Part shown: in pieces, positions 1 through 8,449 of the stretch
Numbering within the stretch: position 1 is the stretch's first letter
How the letters are laid out: the number at the start of each line of letters is the position of its first letter
Made by a program: the position numbers and the translations under genes
The notes under the pieces: model-generated
Databases searched by the model: none
Told to the model about the DNA's origin: nothing
What the model saw: the letters and a program-made list of their open reading frames with translations, nothing else
Assembly: GCA_903823565.1 (NCBI GenBank)
Contig: CAIJTF010000013.1
Span: 85,721-149,720, forward strand
Length of the DNA: 64,000 nt
Origin: an uncultured Flavobacteriales bacterium
Lineage (GTDB): Bacteria > Bacteroidota > Bacteroidia > Flavobacteriales_D > Crocinitomicaceae
Direction of reading: 5' to 3'

Positions 1-90
1 TTGGATTTTGAGGTCGGTAAAGATATGCCCCTTGCTGTCGTTGAAAATTCGGTTTTACTTCAAGCAGATCTAGAGTTTGTTAAAAACTAA
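1..90 (+). CDS. C-terminal fragment of a probable YceI-family protein
   Basis: The window opens inside a coding frame that reads 29 codons to a TAA at 88-90. The tail has a pattern of alternating hydrophobic residues (LDFEVGKDMPLAVVENSVLL, then ending ADLEFVKN) that lines up with the last strands of the YceI protein immediately downstream (TDFKIG, then SNEVNIKGKVYF). I infer a tandem YceI paralogue of the lipocalin-like, polyisoprenoid-binding fold. Only the end is visible, so this rests on a short resemblance and the 8-base gap to the next gene. Confidence 0.4.
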   Translation: MDFEVGKDMPLAVVENSVLLQADLEFVKN

Positions 91-98
91 GCGATAGG

Positions 99-659
99 AT
101 GTTGCCATTCACTTGGATAAGAGGCACCTTGTGCCTTTTCTTTTTTCTTTCAGCGTTCCTCGGTTTTTCCCAATCAAGAGAAGGGGATTCTCTATGGACC
201 GTGGACAACAAATCAAAAGTAGCCCTGAAATCTGATGACTTTTCAGGATTCTTTACGGCCGTAAAAGGTAAAATGATTCTGGACAAAGTGTTGAATTTTC
301 CTAAGGAACTGGAATTGGTTGTGGATGTCAATTCACTGGAGCTGGAAATTCCCGGAATGACTAAACATGCCTTGTCCTCTGATTATTTTGATGCAGCCCA
401 ATATCCGGCTATAAAATTTTTCGGCAAGATTAACCGCGACGAAAACGGCAATCCTTTTGTTGAGGGTACAATGGTAGCGAAAGGAATAGAACAATGGATG
501 AAGATTCCCTTGAAAGCCGATGCGTTGTCTTCAGGTAAAAACTGGATTTTAGAGGTAACCTTCCCCGTGAAACGAACGGATTTTAAAATTGGGGATGCAG
601 AATCTGTAAGTAATGAGGTAAACATCAAAGGCAAGGTATATTTTAAGATAAAAAAGTAA
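99..659 (+). CDS. YceI-like domain protein, exported
   Basis: A 186-residue protein with a hydrophobic signal peptide (about residues 8-24, ending FLGFSQS) followed by one YceI-like domain of about 160 residues. The visible signatures are the central stretch KHALSSDYFDAAQYPAIKF, which matches the family's 'L.s.dFFd...yP...f' block, and the later TDFKIGD strand. YceI proteins form a lipocalin-like beta barrel that can bind isoprenoid lipids; the ligand here is unknown. The start ATG lies 8 bases after the preceding YceI-like fragment, so the two probably form one transcription unit. It is likely periplasmic. There is no metal or catalytic motif to suggest enzymatic activity. Confidence 0.85.
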   Translation: MLPFTWIRGTLCLFFFLSAFLGFSQSREGDSLWTVDNKSKVALKSDDFSGFFTAVKGKMILDKVLNFPKELELVVDVNSLELEIPGMTKHALSSDYFDAAQYPAIKFFGKINRDENGNPFVEGTMVAKGIEQWMKIPLKADALSSGKNWILEVTFPVKRTDFKIGDAESVSNEVNIKGKVYFKIKK

Positions 660-677
660 TTGTATGATCAATTAGTG

Positions 678-685
678 TACCTTTA
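678..685 (+). promoter_or_regulatory. -7 box abutting the desaturase start
   Basis: TACCTTTA resembles the Bacteroidota -7 consensus TAnnTTTG (last base differs) and ends 4 bases before ATG 690. No TTTG is found 19-20 bases upstream. If used, the transcript would start at or next to the ATG. Confidence 0.4.
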
Positions 686-689
686 CACC

Positions 690-1805
690 ATGCGTACTAC
701 TTTTAAATCACCCCGTTTCTCGCTTAATACGAATCAAGACTTCGCAAGAGTATTAAATGAGCGAGTTTCACAATATTTTAGTCAAAAAAACAAGTCGAAA
801 CATGCCAATGCATCCATGGTGTTTAAAACGTTGTTTATGCTCTCTTTATACTTGTTTCCGTTGGTGACGTTGTTATGGGTATCAAATCCATGGATTAGTT
901 TACTCTTATGGTTCATCGCCGGTATTGGAATGGCAGGAGTTGGACTCTCTGTGATGCATGATGCTAACCACGGCGCCTACTCCTCTAATCGTTTTGTAAA
1001 TAAAATGGTAGGGGGAGTTTTAAACATAATTGGTGGGAATCCAACAAATTGGAAAATTCAACACAATGTATTGCATCACACGTTTACAAACGTTGATGGT
1101 TATGACGAAGACATTGCGCCGCCCATACCTATTTTAAGGTTTTCACCACACTCTGCTTGGAAGCCAGTCCATAAATACCAGCATATTTATGCGTGGTTTT
1201 TCTATCCATTAATGACAATAATGTGGTATTTAACGAAGGACTACAAGCAGGCCATTAGATATCACAAGCAAGGCTTGACCGCCTCTCAAGGCCTCACTTT
1301 ATCACAACATTTATTCAATATTATTTTTTGGAAAGTAGTTTACACCCTTCTTTTTATAGTAATTCCTATTTGGTTGGCACCCGTCTCATGGTACGTAATA
1401 GTTATTGGATTTATTCTAATGCAATGCGTTGCAGGATTATTACTCTCCTTAATTTTTCAGCCGGCACATGTTATTCCGGACACCCAATTTCAACGCCCGG
1501 ATGATTCAGGAGATTTACAAGCGGATGCCAAAGTACATCAACTTTTTACCACCGCAAATTTTGGCGTGAAATCTCGTTGGTTCACCTGGCTAGTAGGCGG
1601 TTTGAACTTTCAAGTGGAGCATCACCTTTTTCCTACAATTTGTCACGTTCATTACAGGGCAATCTCCGAAATCGTAAAGAAAACAGCGCAAGAATATAAC
1701 CTTCCATATTACGCGAATCGCACCTTCTTTTCTGCGATTAAGGAGCATGGAAGAATGCTTAAAATGCTTGGTCAAAAAGACTGTCCAGAGTTTGTTCATC
1801 TGTAA
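690..1805 (+). CDS. Membrane fatty-acid (acyl-CoA/acyl-lipid) desaturase
   Basis: A 371-residue integral membrane di-iron desaturase. The three histidine clusters of the family are present: HDANH (about residues 90-94), HNVLHH (about 125-130) and QVEHH near residue 310, the last being the form typical of front-end and linoleoyl-CoA-type desaturases. Four hydrophobic stretches flank them. No cytochrome b5 domain is fused, so an external electron donor is needed. It introduces double bonds into acyl chains and so tunes membrane fluidity. An upstream TTG at 660 is open in frame, but ATG 690 is preferred because residues 1-10 of the longer form are not family-like and a -7-like box lies between the two. 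It is followed without a gap by the YjbR gene at 1806. Confidence 0.9.
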   Translation: MRTTFKSPRFSLNTNQDFARVLNERVSQYFSQKNKSKHANASMVFKTLFMLSLYLFPLVTLLWVSNPWISLLLWFIAGIGMAGVGLSVMHDANHGAYSSNRFVNKMVGGVLNIIGGNPTNWKIQHNVLHHTFTNVDGYDEDIAPPIPILRFSPHSAWKPVHKYQHIYAWFFYPLMTIMWYLTKDYKQAIRYHKQGLTASQGLTLSQHLFNIIFWKVVYTLLFIVIPIWLAPVSWYVIVIGFILMQCVAGLLLSLIFQPAHVIPDTQFQRPDDSGDLQADAKVHQLFTTANFGVKSRWFTWLVGGLNFQVEHHLFPTICHVHYRAISEIVKKTAQEYNLPYYANRTFFSAIKEHGRMLKMLGQKDCPEFVHL

Positions 1806-2162
1806 ATGTCCCCAGAACAGGTAAGATACTTAGCCCTTTCCTTTCCTTTTGTTACCGAAGGATTCCCCTTCGATGAAAACACCTTGGTATTTAAGGTGGG
1901 AGGCAAAATGTTCTTACTTATAGACTTGCTCACAACGGATCGCCTAACCCTTAAAGCAAATCCAGACGAGGTTTTTACGCTCATCGACGAACACTCTTGG
2001 ATTTTACCAGGCTATCATATGAACAAGTCTCATTGGATTACAATTAAGCTGATGGATGACAATACGAAGCCGCAATTTATTCAAAAGCTCATAGAAACGT
2101 CATATTCACTCGTTTATAAAAAACTTTCTAAAAAAGTTAAAAATGGGCTTGAGGGTAGATAA
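1806..2162 (+). CDS. MmcQ/YjbR family protein
   Basis: A 118-residue protein of the MmcQ/YjbR family, a small CyaY-like fold described as DNA-binding but without a settled role. The hallmarks are the N-terminal FPFDENTLVFKVGGKMFLL region and the motif PGYHMNKSHWITI near residue 80, with a lysine-rich C-terminus. The ATG starts on the base after the desaturase stop and the gene overlaps the following S4-domain gene by 20 bases, so the three are probably co-translated. Nothing in the sequence indicates a specific partner. Confidence 0.85.
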   Translation: MSPEQVRYLALSFPFVTEGFPFDENTLVFKVGGKMFLLIDLLTTDRLTLKANPDEVFTLIDEHSWILPGYHMNKSHWITIKLMDDNTKPQFIQKLIETSYSLVYKKLSKKVKNGLEGR

Positions 2163-2538
2163 ATTTCTTTGGGTTGTGCGCTTGGCAAAAACCCGTTCGG
2201 CCGCAAATGCATTAGTGACCAAAAAAAAAGTTCAATGCAATGGGAATGAGGTTAAGCCATCTCGAGAAGTTAAAATAGGAGACCTCCTAACCCTCCAAAA
2301 AGGCAATGCAGTTTTTTCGTTCAAAGTGCTCAATCTTTCCGAAATGAGAGTTTCGGCCCCCTTGGTCCCAACTTTAATTGAGGATATTACATCAGACGAA
2401 GAACGTCAAAAATACAGTGATTATTTATCCGCTCAGAGCGCATATCAGGTTTTTGGAAAAGGTAAACCCTCAAAGAAGGACCGACGGGTAATTACTCAAT
2501 TTAAAGAAGACACCCTTTCGTTTGACGAAGAAAATTAA
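2143..2538 (+). CDS. S4-domain RNA-binding protein (Hsp15/HslR-like)
   Basis: A 131-residue protein that begins directly with an S4 RNA-binding domain (MGLRVDKFLWVVRLAKTRS, then the KVQCNGNEVKPSREVKIGD turn, about residues 3-60) and ends with a charged tail. This architecture is that of Hsp15/HslR, which binds stalled 50S subunits carrying peptidyl-tRNA in E. coli. The same job is an inference here. The ATG lies within the end of the YjbR gene (20-base overlap), which suggests translational coupling. Confidence 0.85.
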   Translation: MGLRVDKFLWVVRLAKTRSAANALVTKKKVQCNGNEVKPSREVKIGDLLTLQKGNAVFSFKVLNLSEMRVSAPLVPTLIEDITSDEERQKYSDYLSAQSAYQVFGKGKPSKKDRRVITQFKEDTLSFDEEN

Positions 2539-2546
2539 AAAAAAAG

Positions 2547-2554
2547 TATATTTG
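2547..2554 (+). promoter_or_regulatory. -7 box TATATTTG before the FadL-like gene
   Basis: A perfect TAnnTTTG box, ending 6 bases before ATG 2561. A TTTG lies at 2521-2524, a spacing of 22 bases, slightly longer than the 19-20 seen elsewhere in this window. The position decides against the in-frame TTG at 2522 as the start and implies a very short or absent leader. Confidence 0.55.
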
Positions 2555-2560
2555 AATTCA

Positions 2561-3811
2561 ATGCCAATCAACGTTAAGTTCCTTCTACTACTTTTTCTTT
2601 CTTGGATTTCCCCTGTATACGTCTTTTGTCAGGGGTTTCAGGTCAATTTTCAAGGACAGAAACAGCAGGGCATGGGGTGTTCAGGATCAGCCCTTGTACA
2701 AGACGCTTCGGTATTGTTCTACAACCCCGGGGGAGCTTGTTTTGCTTCGAAGCGGGAACTTAATGTGGCCTCCACACCAATATTTGCAAATGTCATGTAT
2801 GTTGATTCTTCTACCCAGCAAGTATTTCGTACAGAAAACCCTGTTGGCACACCCTTCTCCTGTTATGCGCTAATTAAGTCCCAAAAATTCCATCGGCTGG
2901 CCTATGGATTATCCATAACAACCCCTTTTGGAAGCACGGTACAGTATGAAGAAGATTGGATTGGACGATTTGCCCTAACTCGCCTAGCCATGAAGGTGTT
3001 TCACCTACAACCCACCATGTCTTTTAAAATTACGGACAACCTTGGTTTGGGGGCAGGCCTAGTTTGGTCGTCTGGAGCAGTTTCTTTACAGAAAGACCTC
3101 CCCGTCCAATTTGACGATGGCACGTTTGGGGCTGCGGAAATTTCAGGAAAGGCTTCCGGATTTGGTTACAATCTCGGGATATTTTATAATCCTGGGGGTG
3201 TTCTAACCGCAGGGTTGTCGTATCGTTCGGGAATTCATATGGCAATTTCTTCTGGCCAAGTGGAATTTAATGTGCCCGAGGCTTTGGCACCAAATTTCCC
3301 TAATGGGGCGCTTGCATCAAGTTTGCCTCTACCCTCTGTAACGACACTAGGCATAAATCTTAGACCAAAAAACAATTGGAATGTCGTTTTAGATGTTAAT
3401 TGGGTGGGTTGGAAAACGTATGACACCTTAGCCTTTGATTATGAAAACAATACCCCGTCCCTATTGGACACCAAATCGGCCAGGAATTATAAGAATATCA
3501 TAGCATTCAGAACGGGAATTCAATACGCTGTTCAAAGGAATGATGAAGATCCCAAGGTATGGTTCAGGCTTGGCGGAGGTTTTGGTTTTTCACCCGTTAA
3601 AGCAGGATACCTTACGCCAGAAACACCTGATGCTAACCGATGGTATGGTACGGCAGGGTTTTCGTATGCGTTTTCACCCCATTTTAGCATGGATGCATCC
3701 GTATATTTAACCCGAATTCAGCGTGGAGACACCAACCTTGAAACAGGCTTGAGCGGGACGTTTACGACTATTGCATTAGCACCAGGAATCGGACTAAATT
3801 ACAAATGGTAA
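2561..3811 (+). CDS. OmpP1/FadL-family outer membrane transporter
   Basis: A 416-residue outer membrane beta barrel. It has a signal peptide (about residues 4-24, ending YVFCQG), then the family's N-terminal hatch signature: QGMGCSGSALVQDASVLFYN with the N-P-G-G-A turn (about residues 38-60). The C-terminal half is made of alternating aromatic strands and ends in FTTIALAPGIGLNYKW, with a terminal aromatic as expected for barrel assembly. FadL-type porins pass hydrophobic compounds such as fatty acids or aromatic hydrocarbons. The substrate is unknown. The stop codon overlaps the start of the SGNH-like lipoprotein, a pairing common in Bacteroidota and suggesting joint function on a lipid substrate. 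Confidence 0.88.
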   Translation: MPINVKFLLLLFLSWISPVYVFCQGFQVNFQGQKQQGMGCSGSALVQDASVLFYNPGGACFASKRELNVASTPIFANVMYVDSSTQQVFRTENPVGTPFSCYALIKSQKFHRLAYGLSITTPFGSTVQYEEDWIGRFALTRLAMKVFHLQPTMSFKITDNLGLGAGLVWSSGAVSLQKDLPVQFDDGTFGAAEISGKASGFGYNLGIFYNPGGVLTAGLSYRSGIHMAISSGQVEFNVPEALAPNFPNGALASSLPLPSVTTLGINLRPKNNWNVVLDVNWVGWKTYDTLAFDYENNTPSLLDTKSARNYKNIIAFRTGIQYAVQRNDEDPKVWFRLGGGFGFSPVKAGYLTPETPDANRWYGTAGFSYAFSPHFSMDASVYLTRIQRGDTNLETGLSGTFTTIALAPGIGLNYKW

Positions 3812-5172
3812 TGGGCATGAATCGCATCTTTATTCCACTAATTGTTTTTTCTTTCATGGCTTGCAAGCCAAAAAAACCAACGCCAATAATTACCGCGGGA
3901 CAAGCAGATTTTTCAACGTACATTTCCGTTGGCGATGGACACATGGCGGGTTACATGGATGATGGACTGTCATTGGATGGACAAACCAACTCACTAGGAG
4001 CAATTCTTCAACAACAGCTAATGATGGTGGGCGCACCACCCATTGAAATGCCGTGGATGTCAGATCAAAACGTAGGGTTAAACCTTAGTGGGCTTTCAAG
4101 ACTAATTTTGGGGTATAAAACCGATTGTCAAGGTATAACTTCGCTTTCTCCGGTAAGATTTAGTTTACAAGGAGAAACGACATCGCTTTCTACGAGTGCT
4201 TACAACCCGTCTAAAAAGTTTACCAATTTTGGCGTTCCTGGCGCCCGAATGATTGATTTGGTTTCCACATCCTTTGGAAACCCGAATCTTCCTCAGCACA
4301 ACCCATTCTTTGCAAGAATGTCAATGGATCAATTCAACCTACCCGGATCTGGAAATTTCTCTTCCTTACAAGAAAATGCATTTAATGGGGGGTATCCCAC
4401 CTTTTGCAGCCTTTACCTTGGCATTGAAGATGTACTTCCTTATGCTAAATCGGGGGCTACCACCAACCCGATGTCTCCAATCGCCGGTTTTCCTGGGGTA
4501 GGGTTTGAAGAGTCTTTAGGCCAATGGTGTGAACAGTTGTATGCTCAAAACGTAAAAGCAGTGATTGCAACGATTCCAAATGTTAGCCTTTGTCCATTTT
4601 TTAATACCATTCCATATAACGGCCTTACCCTCGATGCTGAGAAAGCAGCCTCCCTGAATCAAATTTATAACCCAATAGGAATTTCTTTTGTAGTGGGAGC
4701 AAATCCTTTTATTGTTGCAGACCCAAACGCTGGTATGTTTGGTGTTCGGCCTGCGGTTCCTGGTGAAAAAATACTCCTGTCTGTACCTCTGGATTCTGTT
4801 AAATGCCATCAAATGGGTTCGGTATTCCCCTTTCGAAATGAATTTGTTTTAACCCTAGAGGAACTTTCTGAAATTCAAAATCGAATAGATGCCTTCAACA
4901 ACATTATCCGACAAAAAGCGGCAACCTATGGGTTCGCGGTTGTTGAAACCAATGCCTTTTACCAAAAGCTTTCCTCTGGATTTGCGTTTAATGGTGTTAC
5001 GCTGTCTTCAAAATTTGTCTCTGGGGGAGCATTTTCGCTGGATGGCATCCATTTAAATCCCAGAGGAAATGCCATGCTTGCCAACGAATTCATAATGGCC
5101 ATTAATAAAAAATTTAGCGCTAAGATTCCGCTAATCAATGCCTTGGCATTTAATGCTATTTTATTTCCTTAA
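3811..5172 (+). CDS. Degenerate SGNH/GDSL-like lipoprotein paired with FadL
   Basis: A 453-residue lipoprotein with a lipobox (FSFMAC, cysteine near residue 18). The fold matches the Bacteroidota SGNH lipoproteins found next to FadL porins: block I region ISVGDGHMAGYMDDG, block II NFGVPGARMIDL, block III region LYLGIEDVLPYA and block V LDGIHLNPRGNAM. The family normally has G-N/D-S-L in block I and a G-x-N-D in block III. Here the nucleophile serine is glycine (VGDGH) and the block III asparagine is glutamate (GIED), while the D-x-x-H of block V remains. I infer loss of esterase activity with retention of the fold. Three in-frame ATGs (3805, 3811, 3817) are possible; 3811 overlaps the FadL stop as TAATG. 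Confidence 0.8.
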   Translation: MGMNRIFIPLIVFSFMACKPKKPTPIITAGQADFSTYISVGDGHMAGYMDDGLSLDGQTNSLGAILQQQLMMVGAPPIEMPWMSDQNVGLNLSGLSRLILGYKTDCQGITSLSPVRFSLQGETTSLSTSAYNPSKKFTNFGVPGARMIDLVSTSFGNPNLPQHNPFFARMSMDQFNLPGSGNFSSLQENAFNGGYPTFCSLYLGIEDVLPYAKSGATTNPMSPIAGFPGVGFEESLGQWCEQLYAQNVKAVIATIPNVSLCPFFNTIPYNGLTLDAEKAASLNQIYNPIGISFVVGANPFIVADPNAGMFGVRPAVPGEKILLSVPLDSVKCHQMGSVFPFRNEFVLTLEELSEIQNRIDAFNNIIRQKAATYGFAVVETNAFYQKLSSGFAFNGVTLSSKFVSGGAFSLDGIHLNPRGNAMLANEFIMAINKKFSAKIPLINALAFNAILFP

Positions 5173-5181
5173 TTTTAACGT

Positions 5182-6489
5182 ATGAAAACAATCTACACTT
5201 TTATCTTGCTTGCATTGGCTTTGAATGCGAATAGCCTTTTGGCCCAACCTTGCCAAAACGGCCGATATGCTTCCGAGGTGTTTCCTAATCACACCCTTAC
5301 AAGTAATGTTACTTATGGTGCAAACACGACCTTTTCGGGGGCTAATAATTCATTAAAACTGGATTTTTATGAGCCCACAGGCGACACAGAACTTAACCGT
5401 CCTTTAATTATTTGGGTGCATGGGGGCAGCTTTCTTGGTGGGTCAAAAACGGACCCGGACATGACTTCTTTGTCTCAACGATTTGCACGAAAAGGATACG
5501 CTTGTGCCTCCATTGATTATCGACTCGGATTTTTTCCAATCGACTCTGCGAACGCTGTTAAAGCGGTTGTAAGGGCCGTACAAGACCTAAAGGCAGCAAT
5601 CCGGTTTTTTTACAAAGACAAACAAACGACAGACACCTACCGCATTGATACCAATCAGATTTTTATTGGAGGAAGTTCTGCTGGAGCAATAACGGCATTA
5701 CATGTTGCCTATTTAAACGATGAGTGTGAAATTTCGGACTACCTGACGCCAGCGACCATAAATCAATTGGGAGGCCTTGAGGGAAGCAGTGGAAACGCGG
5801 GTTTTTCAACTGCCGTTAAAGGGGTTATTAATCTGTGTGGCGCCCTTGCAAGATATAGTTGGCTGGAACCTGGGGATGTTCCTCTGGTTTCATTGCACGG
5901 CACCTCGGATGGAACCGTAAAATACAATCGCGGCATTGTGAATCCCGGAACGGCACTCATGTACCTCGATGGAAGCAGAATGCTACATGAAAGAGCCTGT
6001 GCAATTAACGTTTCTAGTGATTTTTACACCTTTCCTGGTGCTGGGCACTGTCCTTACATCGGAAATAATGCATACATGGACACGACGGAACGATTTGTTC
6101 GCGACTTTTTGGTAACTCAACTTGGGTGCAATGAAACTCCATTACAACTAGCCAATCAACCATTACAGCCGGCTATTCTATACCCATCAACGTATTGTGA
6201 TGGCAGCCCTGCAAACGAGGTGTGTATTGCTCAAGTTGATGAAATAAATGGAATGGAAAGCGTATCCATGTATCCCAATCCAGCCCATGACAAGGTGGTT
6301 CTTTCTTCCACGGAATTAAAAATCACAAGCTGTACAATATTTGACATTCTGGGTCGTGAGGTTTTCAAAAGCACAATTAATGAATCCATGGCTGAGCTAA
6401 CCCTTTCCCATCTTGACGCAGGCAATTATTTAATGATGATAGCCTTGTCCAACGGAAAAATCGGAACAAAACCTTTGGTAATCCGTTAA
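5182..6489 (+). CDS. Alpha/beta hydrolase (carboxylesterase type) with T9SS sorting tail
   Basis: A 435-residue exported protein: signal peptide (residues 1-21, ending LLAQ), alpha/beta hydrolase domain (about 55-315), and a C-terminal type A T9SS sorting domain (about 352-435, starting VSMYPNPAHDKVVLSS). The oxyanion motif HGGS is at 80-83, the nucleophile elbow GGSSAGA at 163-169 (Ser166), a candidate acid lies in HGTSDGTV and the histidine in GAGHCPY. This layout fits esterases of the carboxylesterase/feruloyl esterase kind; the substrate cannot be told. The tail indicates export across the outer membrane and attachment at the cell surface or release, using the machinery represented by the PorW/SprE-like gene at 50269. 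Confidence 0.87.
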   Translation: MKTIYTFILLALALNANSLLAQPCQNGRYASEVFPNHTLTSNVTYGANTTFSGANNSLKLDFYEPTGDTELNRPLIIWVHGGSFLGGSKTDPDMTSLSQRFARKGYACASIDYRLGFFPIDSANAVKAVVRAVQDLKAAIRFFYKDKQTTDTYRIDTNQIFIGGSSAGAITALHVAYLNDECEISDYLTPATINQLGGLEGSSGNAGFSTAVKGVINLCGALARYSWLEPGDVPLVSLHGTSDGTVKYNRGIVNPGTALMYLDGSRMLHERACAINVSSDFYTFPGAGHCPYIGNNAYMDTTERFVRDFLVTQLGCNETPLQLANQPLQPAILYPSTYCDGSPANEVCIAQVDEINGMESVSMYPNPAHDKVVLSSTELKITSCTIFDILGREVFKSTINESMAELTLSHLDAGNYLMMIALSNGKIGTKPLVIR

Positions 6490-6566
6490 GCCAACAAGTT
6501 ATTATTTGGTATTTATTTTAAAATATATTACATCAAATAAAAGGGGAATCGTTTAAAGTTTAACCT

Positions 6567-8150
6567 ATGAAAAAGAACGGTCTTAGTTTGCTTTTCACAA
6601 TCATTTCAACAATCTCTAGCTCGCTTCATGCACAAACCTGGAGCGGAGATGTGGCACAAATTTTTTATAATAAATGCACATCTTGTCATCATAACGGAGG
6701 GATTGCGCCATTTTCATTAACAACTTATGCCGAGGCAGCGCCTATGGCGGCGTCTATTTATGGAGCCATTTCTCCCGGCGCTCTGCATCAAATGCCACCA
6801 TGGCCGCCAGACAATAATTATCAGCAGTATTTGCATGACCGGGCATTAACAAACGCGGAGAAAACTACCCTTTTAAACTGGTTAAACGGAGGTGCTTTGG
6901 AGGGGGATGCCTCTCAAACACCGCCCCCGCCAGTATATAATACGGGGAGTGTTTTAGGAACGGGGGATGTTACCATTAAAATGCCGAATTACGTTTCTAA
7001 CGCAACCACCTTATTGGATGATTATGTTTGTTTCGTTGTGCCAACAAACCTTACACAAACAAGAACCATCAAGGCGGTTGAGGTTATTCCTGGAAACATG
7101 GAAATAGTTCACCATACGCTTATTTATATTGATCATAACGGAGTAGAAACCTCAAATACAACAGGCTTTTGTTCTAGCCCAAGTTCGGCAAGCACCAAAT
7201 TATTAACAGCCTATGTTCCGGGGTCTTCGCCGCTCGTTTTCCCCTCGGTTTCTCCACTGAAATTAGGGGTTGATATCGGTCCAGGATCTAAAATTTATTT
7301 TGCAATGCACTACCCGAATGGTAGCGCAGGAATGTTGGATAGTACTAAGGTAATACTTCATTTTTATCCCCCAGGAACAACGGGAGTAAGACAAGTATCT
7401 GCAGACCCTGTTGTTGCGGACTATAGTTTTAACCTTCCTCCAAATCAATTAACCACCTTAAGCGCTCAATATCCCCAAAATGGGGGCGTTCCAGTTTCCA
7501 TTTCAGCCTTGTCGGTTGCTCCACACATGCATTTACTGGGGAAAAACATTAAATCCTATGCGCTTTCCCCTAACAATTTAGACACGCTGAAGCACATTAA
7601 CATTCCCAATTGGGATTTTCATTGGCAGGGATTTTATACGTTCACACATTTACAGAAAATACCAGCAGGATACAAGGTAAAGGGAGAGGCAACCTATGAT
7701 AACACGGCCGCCAACCCAAACAATCCAAACACCCCTCCTCAAAACGTTTCCTTTGGCGAAAACACTACAGACGAAATGTTCATTGTATACTACCATTACC
7801 TATTGTATCAGCCCGGGGACGAAAATTATAATTTAAGTGAATTGGTAAGTGCAAGTTTAACCGAATATTCAGGAATGAATTCTCTGGGAATGAGAACATC
7901 ACCCAACCCATTCCAAGAAGGAGGGGTTTCGATTATGTTCGATGAGCCACTGGATAAAAACAGTAAGGTATATATATATGATGCACAGGGGAGATTGATT
8001 CAAGATTTGTCCAACCAGATCATGGCAACCCCGAAGCTACTTCATTGGAATGGAAAGTCCGAACGACAAAATGATTGTTCTCCGGGTCTTTATCATATTT
8101 CAGTAAATCAAAACGGAAAGATGTTTTCTTCGAAATTGATAAAGCAGTAA
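6567..8150 (+). CDS. Exported cytochrome c / copper type II monooxygenase-like protein with T9SS tail
   Basis: A 527-residue protein with a signal peptide (to about residue 22), a heme c motif CTSCHH near residue 37 in a planctomycete-type cytochrome c-like segment, and a long domain resembling copper type II, ascorbate-dependent monooxygenases. Candidate copper ligands are the paired histidines in EIVHHTLIYIDH, the HMH of VAPHMHLLGK, and the methionine and histidine in DEMFIVYYHYLLY. A T9SS type A tail begins MRTSPNPFQEGG and ends SSKLIKQ. The combination predicts a redox protein that receives heme in the periplasm and is then secreted by T9SS. The substrate is unknown. It stands alone, 77 bases after the esterase gene and before tRNA-Cys. 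Confidence 0.82.
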   Translation: MKKNGLSLLFTIISTISSSLHAQTWSGDVAQIFYNKCTSCHHNGGIAPFSLTTYAEAAPMAASIYGAISPGALHQMPPWPPDNNYQQYLHDRALTNAEKTTLLNWLNGGALEGDASQTPPPPVYNTGSVLGTGDVTIKMPNYVSNATTLLDDYVCFVVPTNLTQTRTIKAVEVIPGNMEIVHHTLIYIDHNGVETSNTTGFCSSPSSASTKLLTAYVPGSSPLVFPSVSPLKLGVDIGPGSKIYFAMHYPNGSAGMLDSTKVILHFYPPGTTGVRQVSADPVVADYSFNLPPNQLTTLSAQYPQNGGVPVSISALSVAPHMHLLGKNIKSYALSPNNLDTLKHINIPNWDFHWQGFYTFTHLQKIPAGYKVKGEATYDNTAANPNNPNTPPQNVSFGENTTDEMFIVYYHYLLYQPGDENYNLSELVSASLTEYSGMNSLGMRTSPNPFQEGGVSIMFDEPLDKNSKVYIYDAQGRLIQDLSNQIMATPKLLHWNGKSERQNDCSPGLYHISVNQNGKMFSSKLIKQ

Positions 8151-8153
8151 GGA

Positions 8154-8184
8154 TTTGTAAACCTGCATTAATTAGCTATCTTTG
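8154..8184 (+). promoter_or_regulatory. Promoter of tRNA-Cys (TTTG-N19-TATCTTTG)
   Basis: TTTG at 8154-8157, 19 bases, then TATCTTTG at 8177-8184: an exact match to the Bacteroidota primary sigma factor promoter. The box ends 10 bases before the mature tRNA 5' end, which fixes the start of transcription within that gap. Confidence 0.85.
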
Positions 8185-8194
8185 CAATCGCCAA

Positions 8195-8265
8195 GGTCTC
8201 GTGGCCGAGCGGCTAGGCACCGGTCTGCAAAACCGTATACTCCGGTTCGAATCCGGACGAGACCT
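8195..8265 (+). tRNA. tRNA-Cys (anticodon GCA)
   Basis: A 71-base cloverleaf: acceptor stem GGTCTCG (8195-8201) pairs with CGAGACC (8258-8264), the discriminator is T8265 as is usual for tRNA-Cys, and the T arm carries GGTTCGAATCC. The anticodon loop CTGCAAA holds GCA at 8227-8229. CCA is not encoded. It has its own promoter upstream and a hairpin terminator downstream. Confidence 0.95.
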
Positions 8266-8277
8266 CTCCTTAAATTT

Positions 8278-8298
8278 AAACCCACTTCGGTGGGTTTT
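8278..8298 (+). terminator. Intrinsic terminator after tRNA-Cys
   Basis: Stem AAACCCAC (8278-8285) and GTGGGTTT (8290-8297) close a stable TTCG tetraloop and are followed by a short T run. It ends the tRNA-Cys transcript before the exbB promoter. Confidence 0.85.
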
Positions 8299-8381
8299 AC
8301 TTTGACTAATGGGCCTAAAACGAATCCTAAATCAAGCTAACGAATACGACATTAAGTTTTTCAAAATTTAATTTTAATTTG

Positions 8382-8412
8382 TTTGCGTTAAAAATCATTT
8401 TACATATCTTTG
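8382..8412 (+). promoter_or_regulatory. Promoter of the exbB-tonB operon (TTTG-N19-TATCTTTG)
   Basis: TTTG at 8382-8385, 19 bases, then TATCTTTG at 8405-8412, identical in layout to the tRNA-Cys promoter. It would give a leader of roughly 30 bases before ATG 8450. Confidence 0.85.
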
Positions 8413-8449
8413 GCCATCATATACAATTATATAAAAAAATAGATTTATC

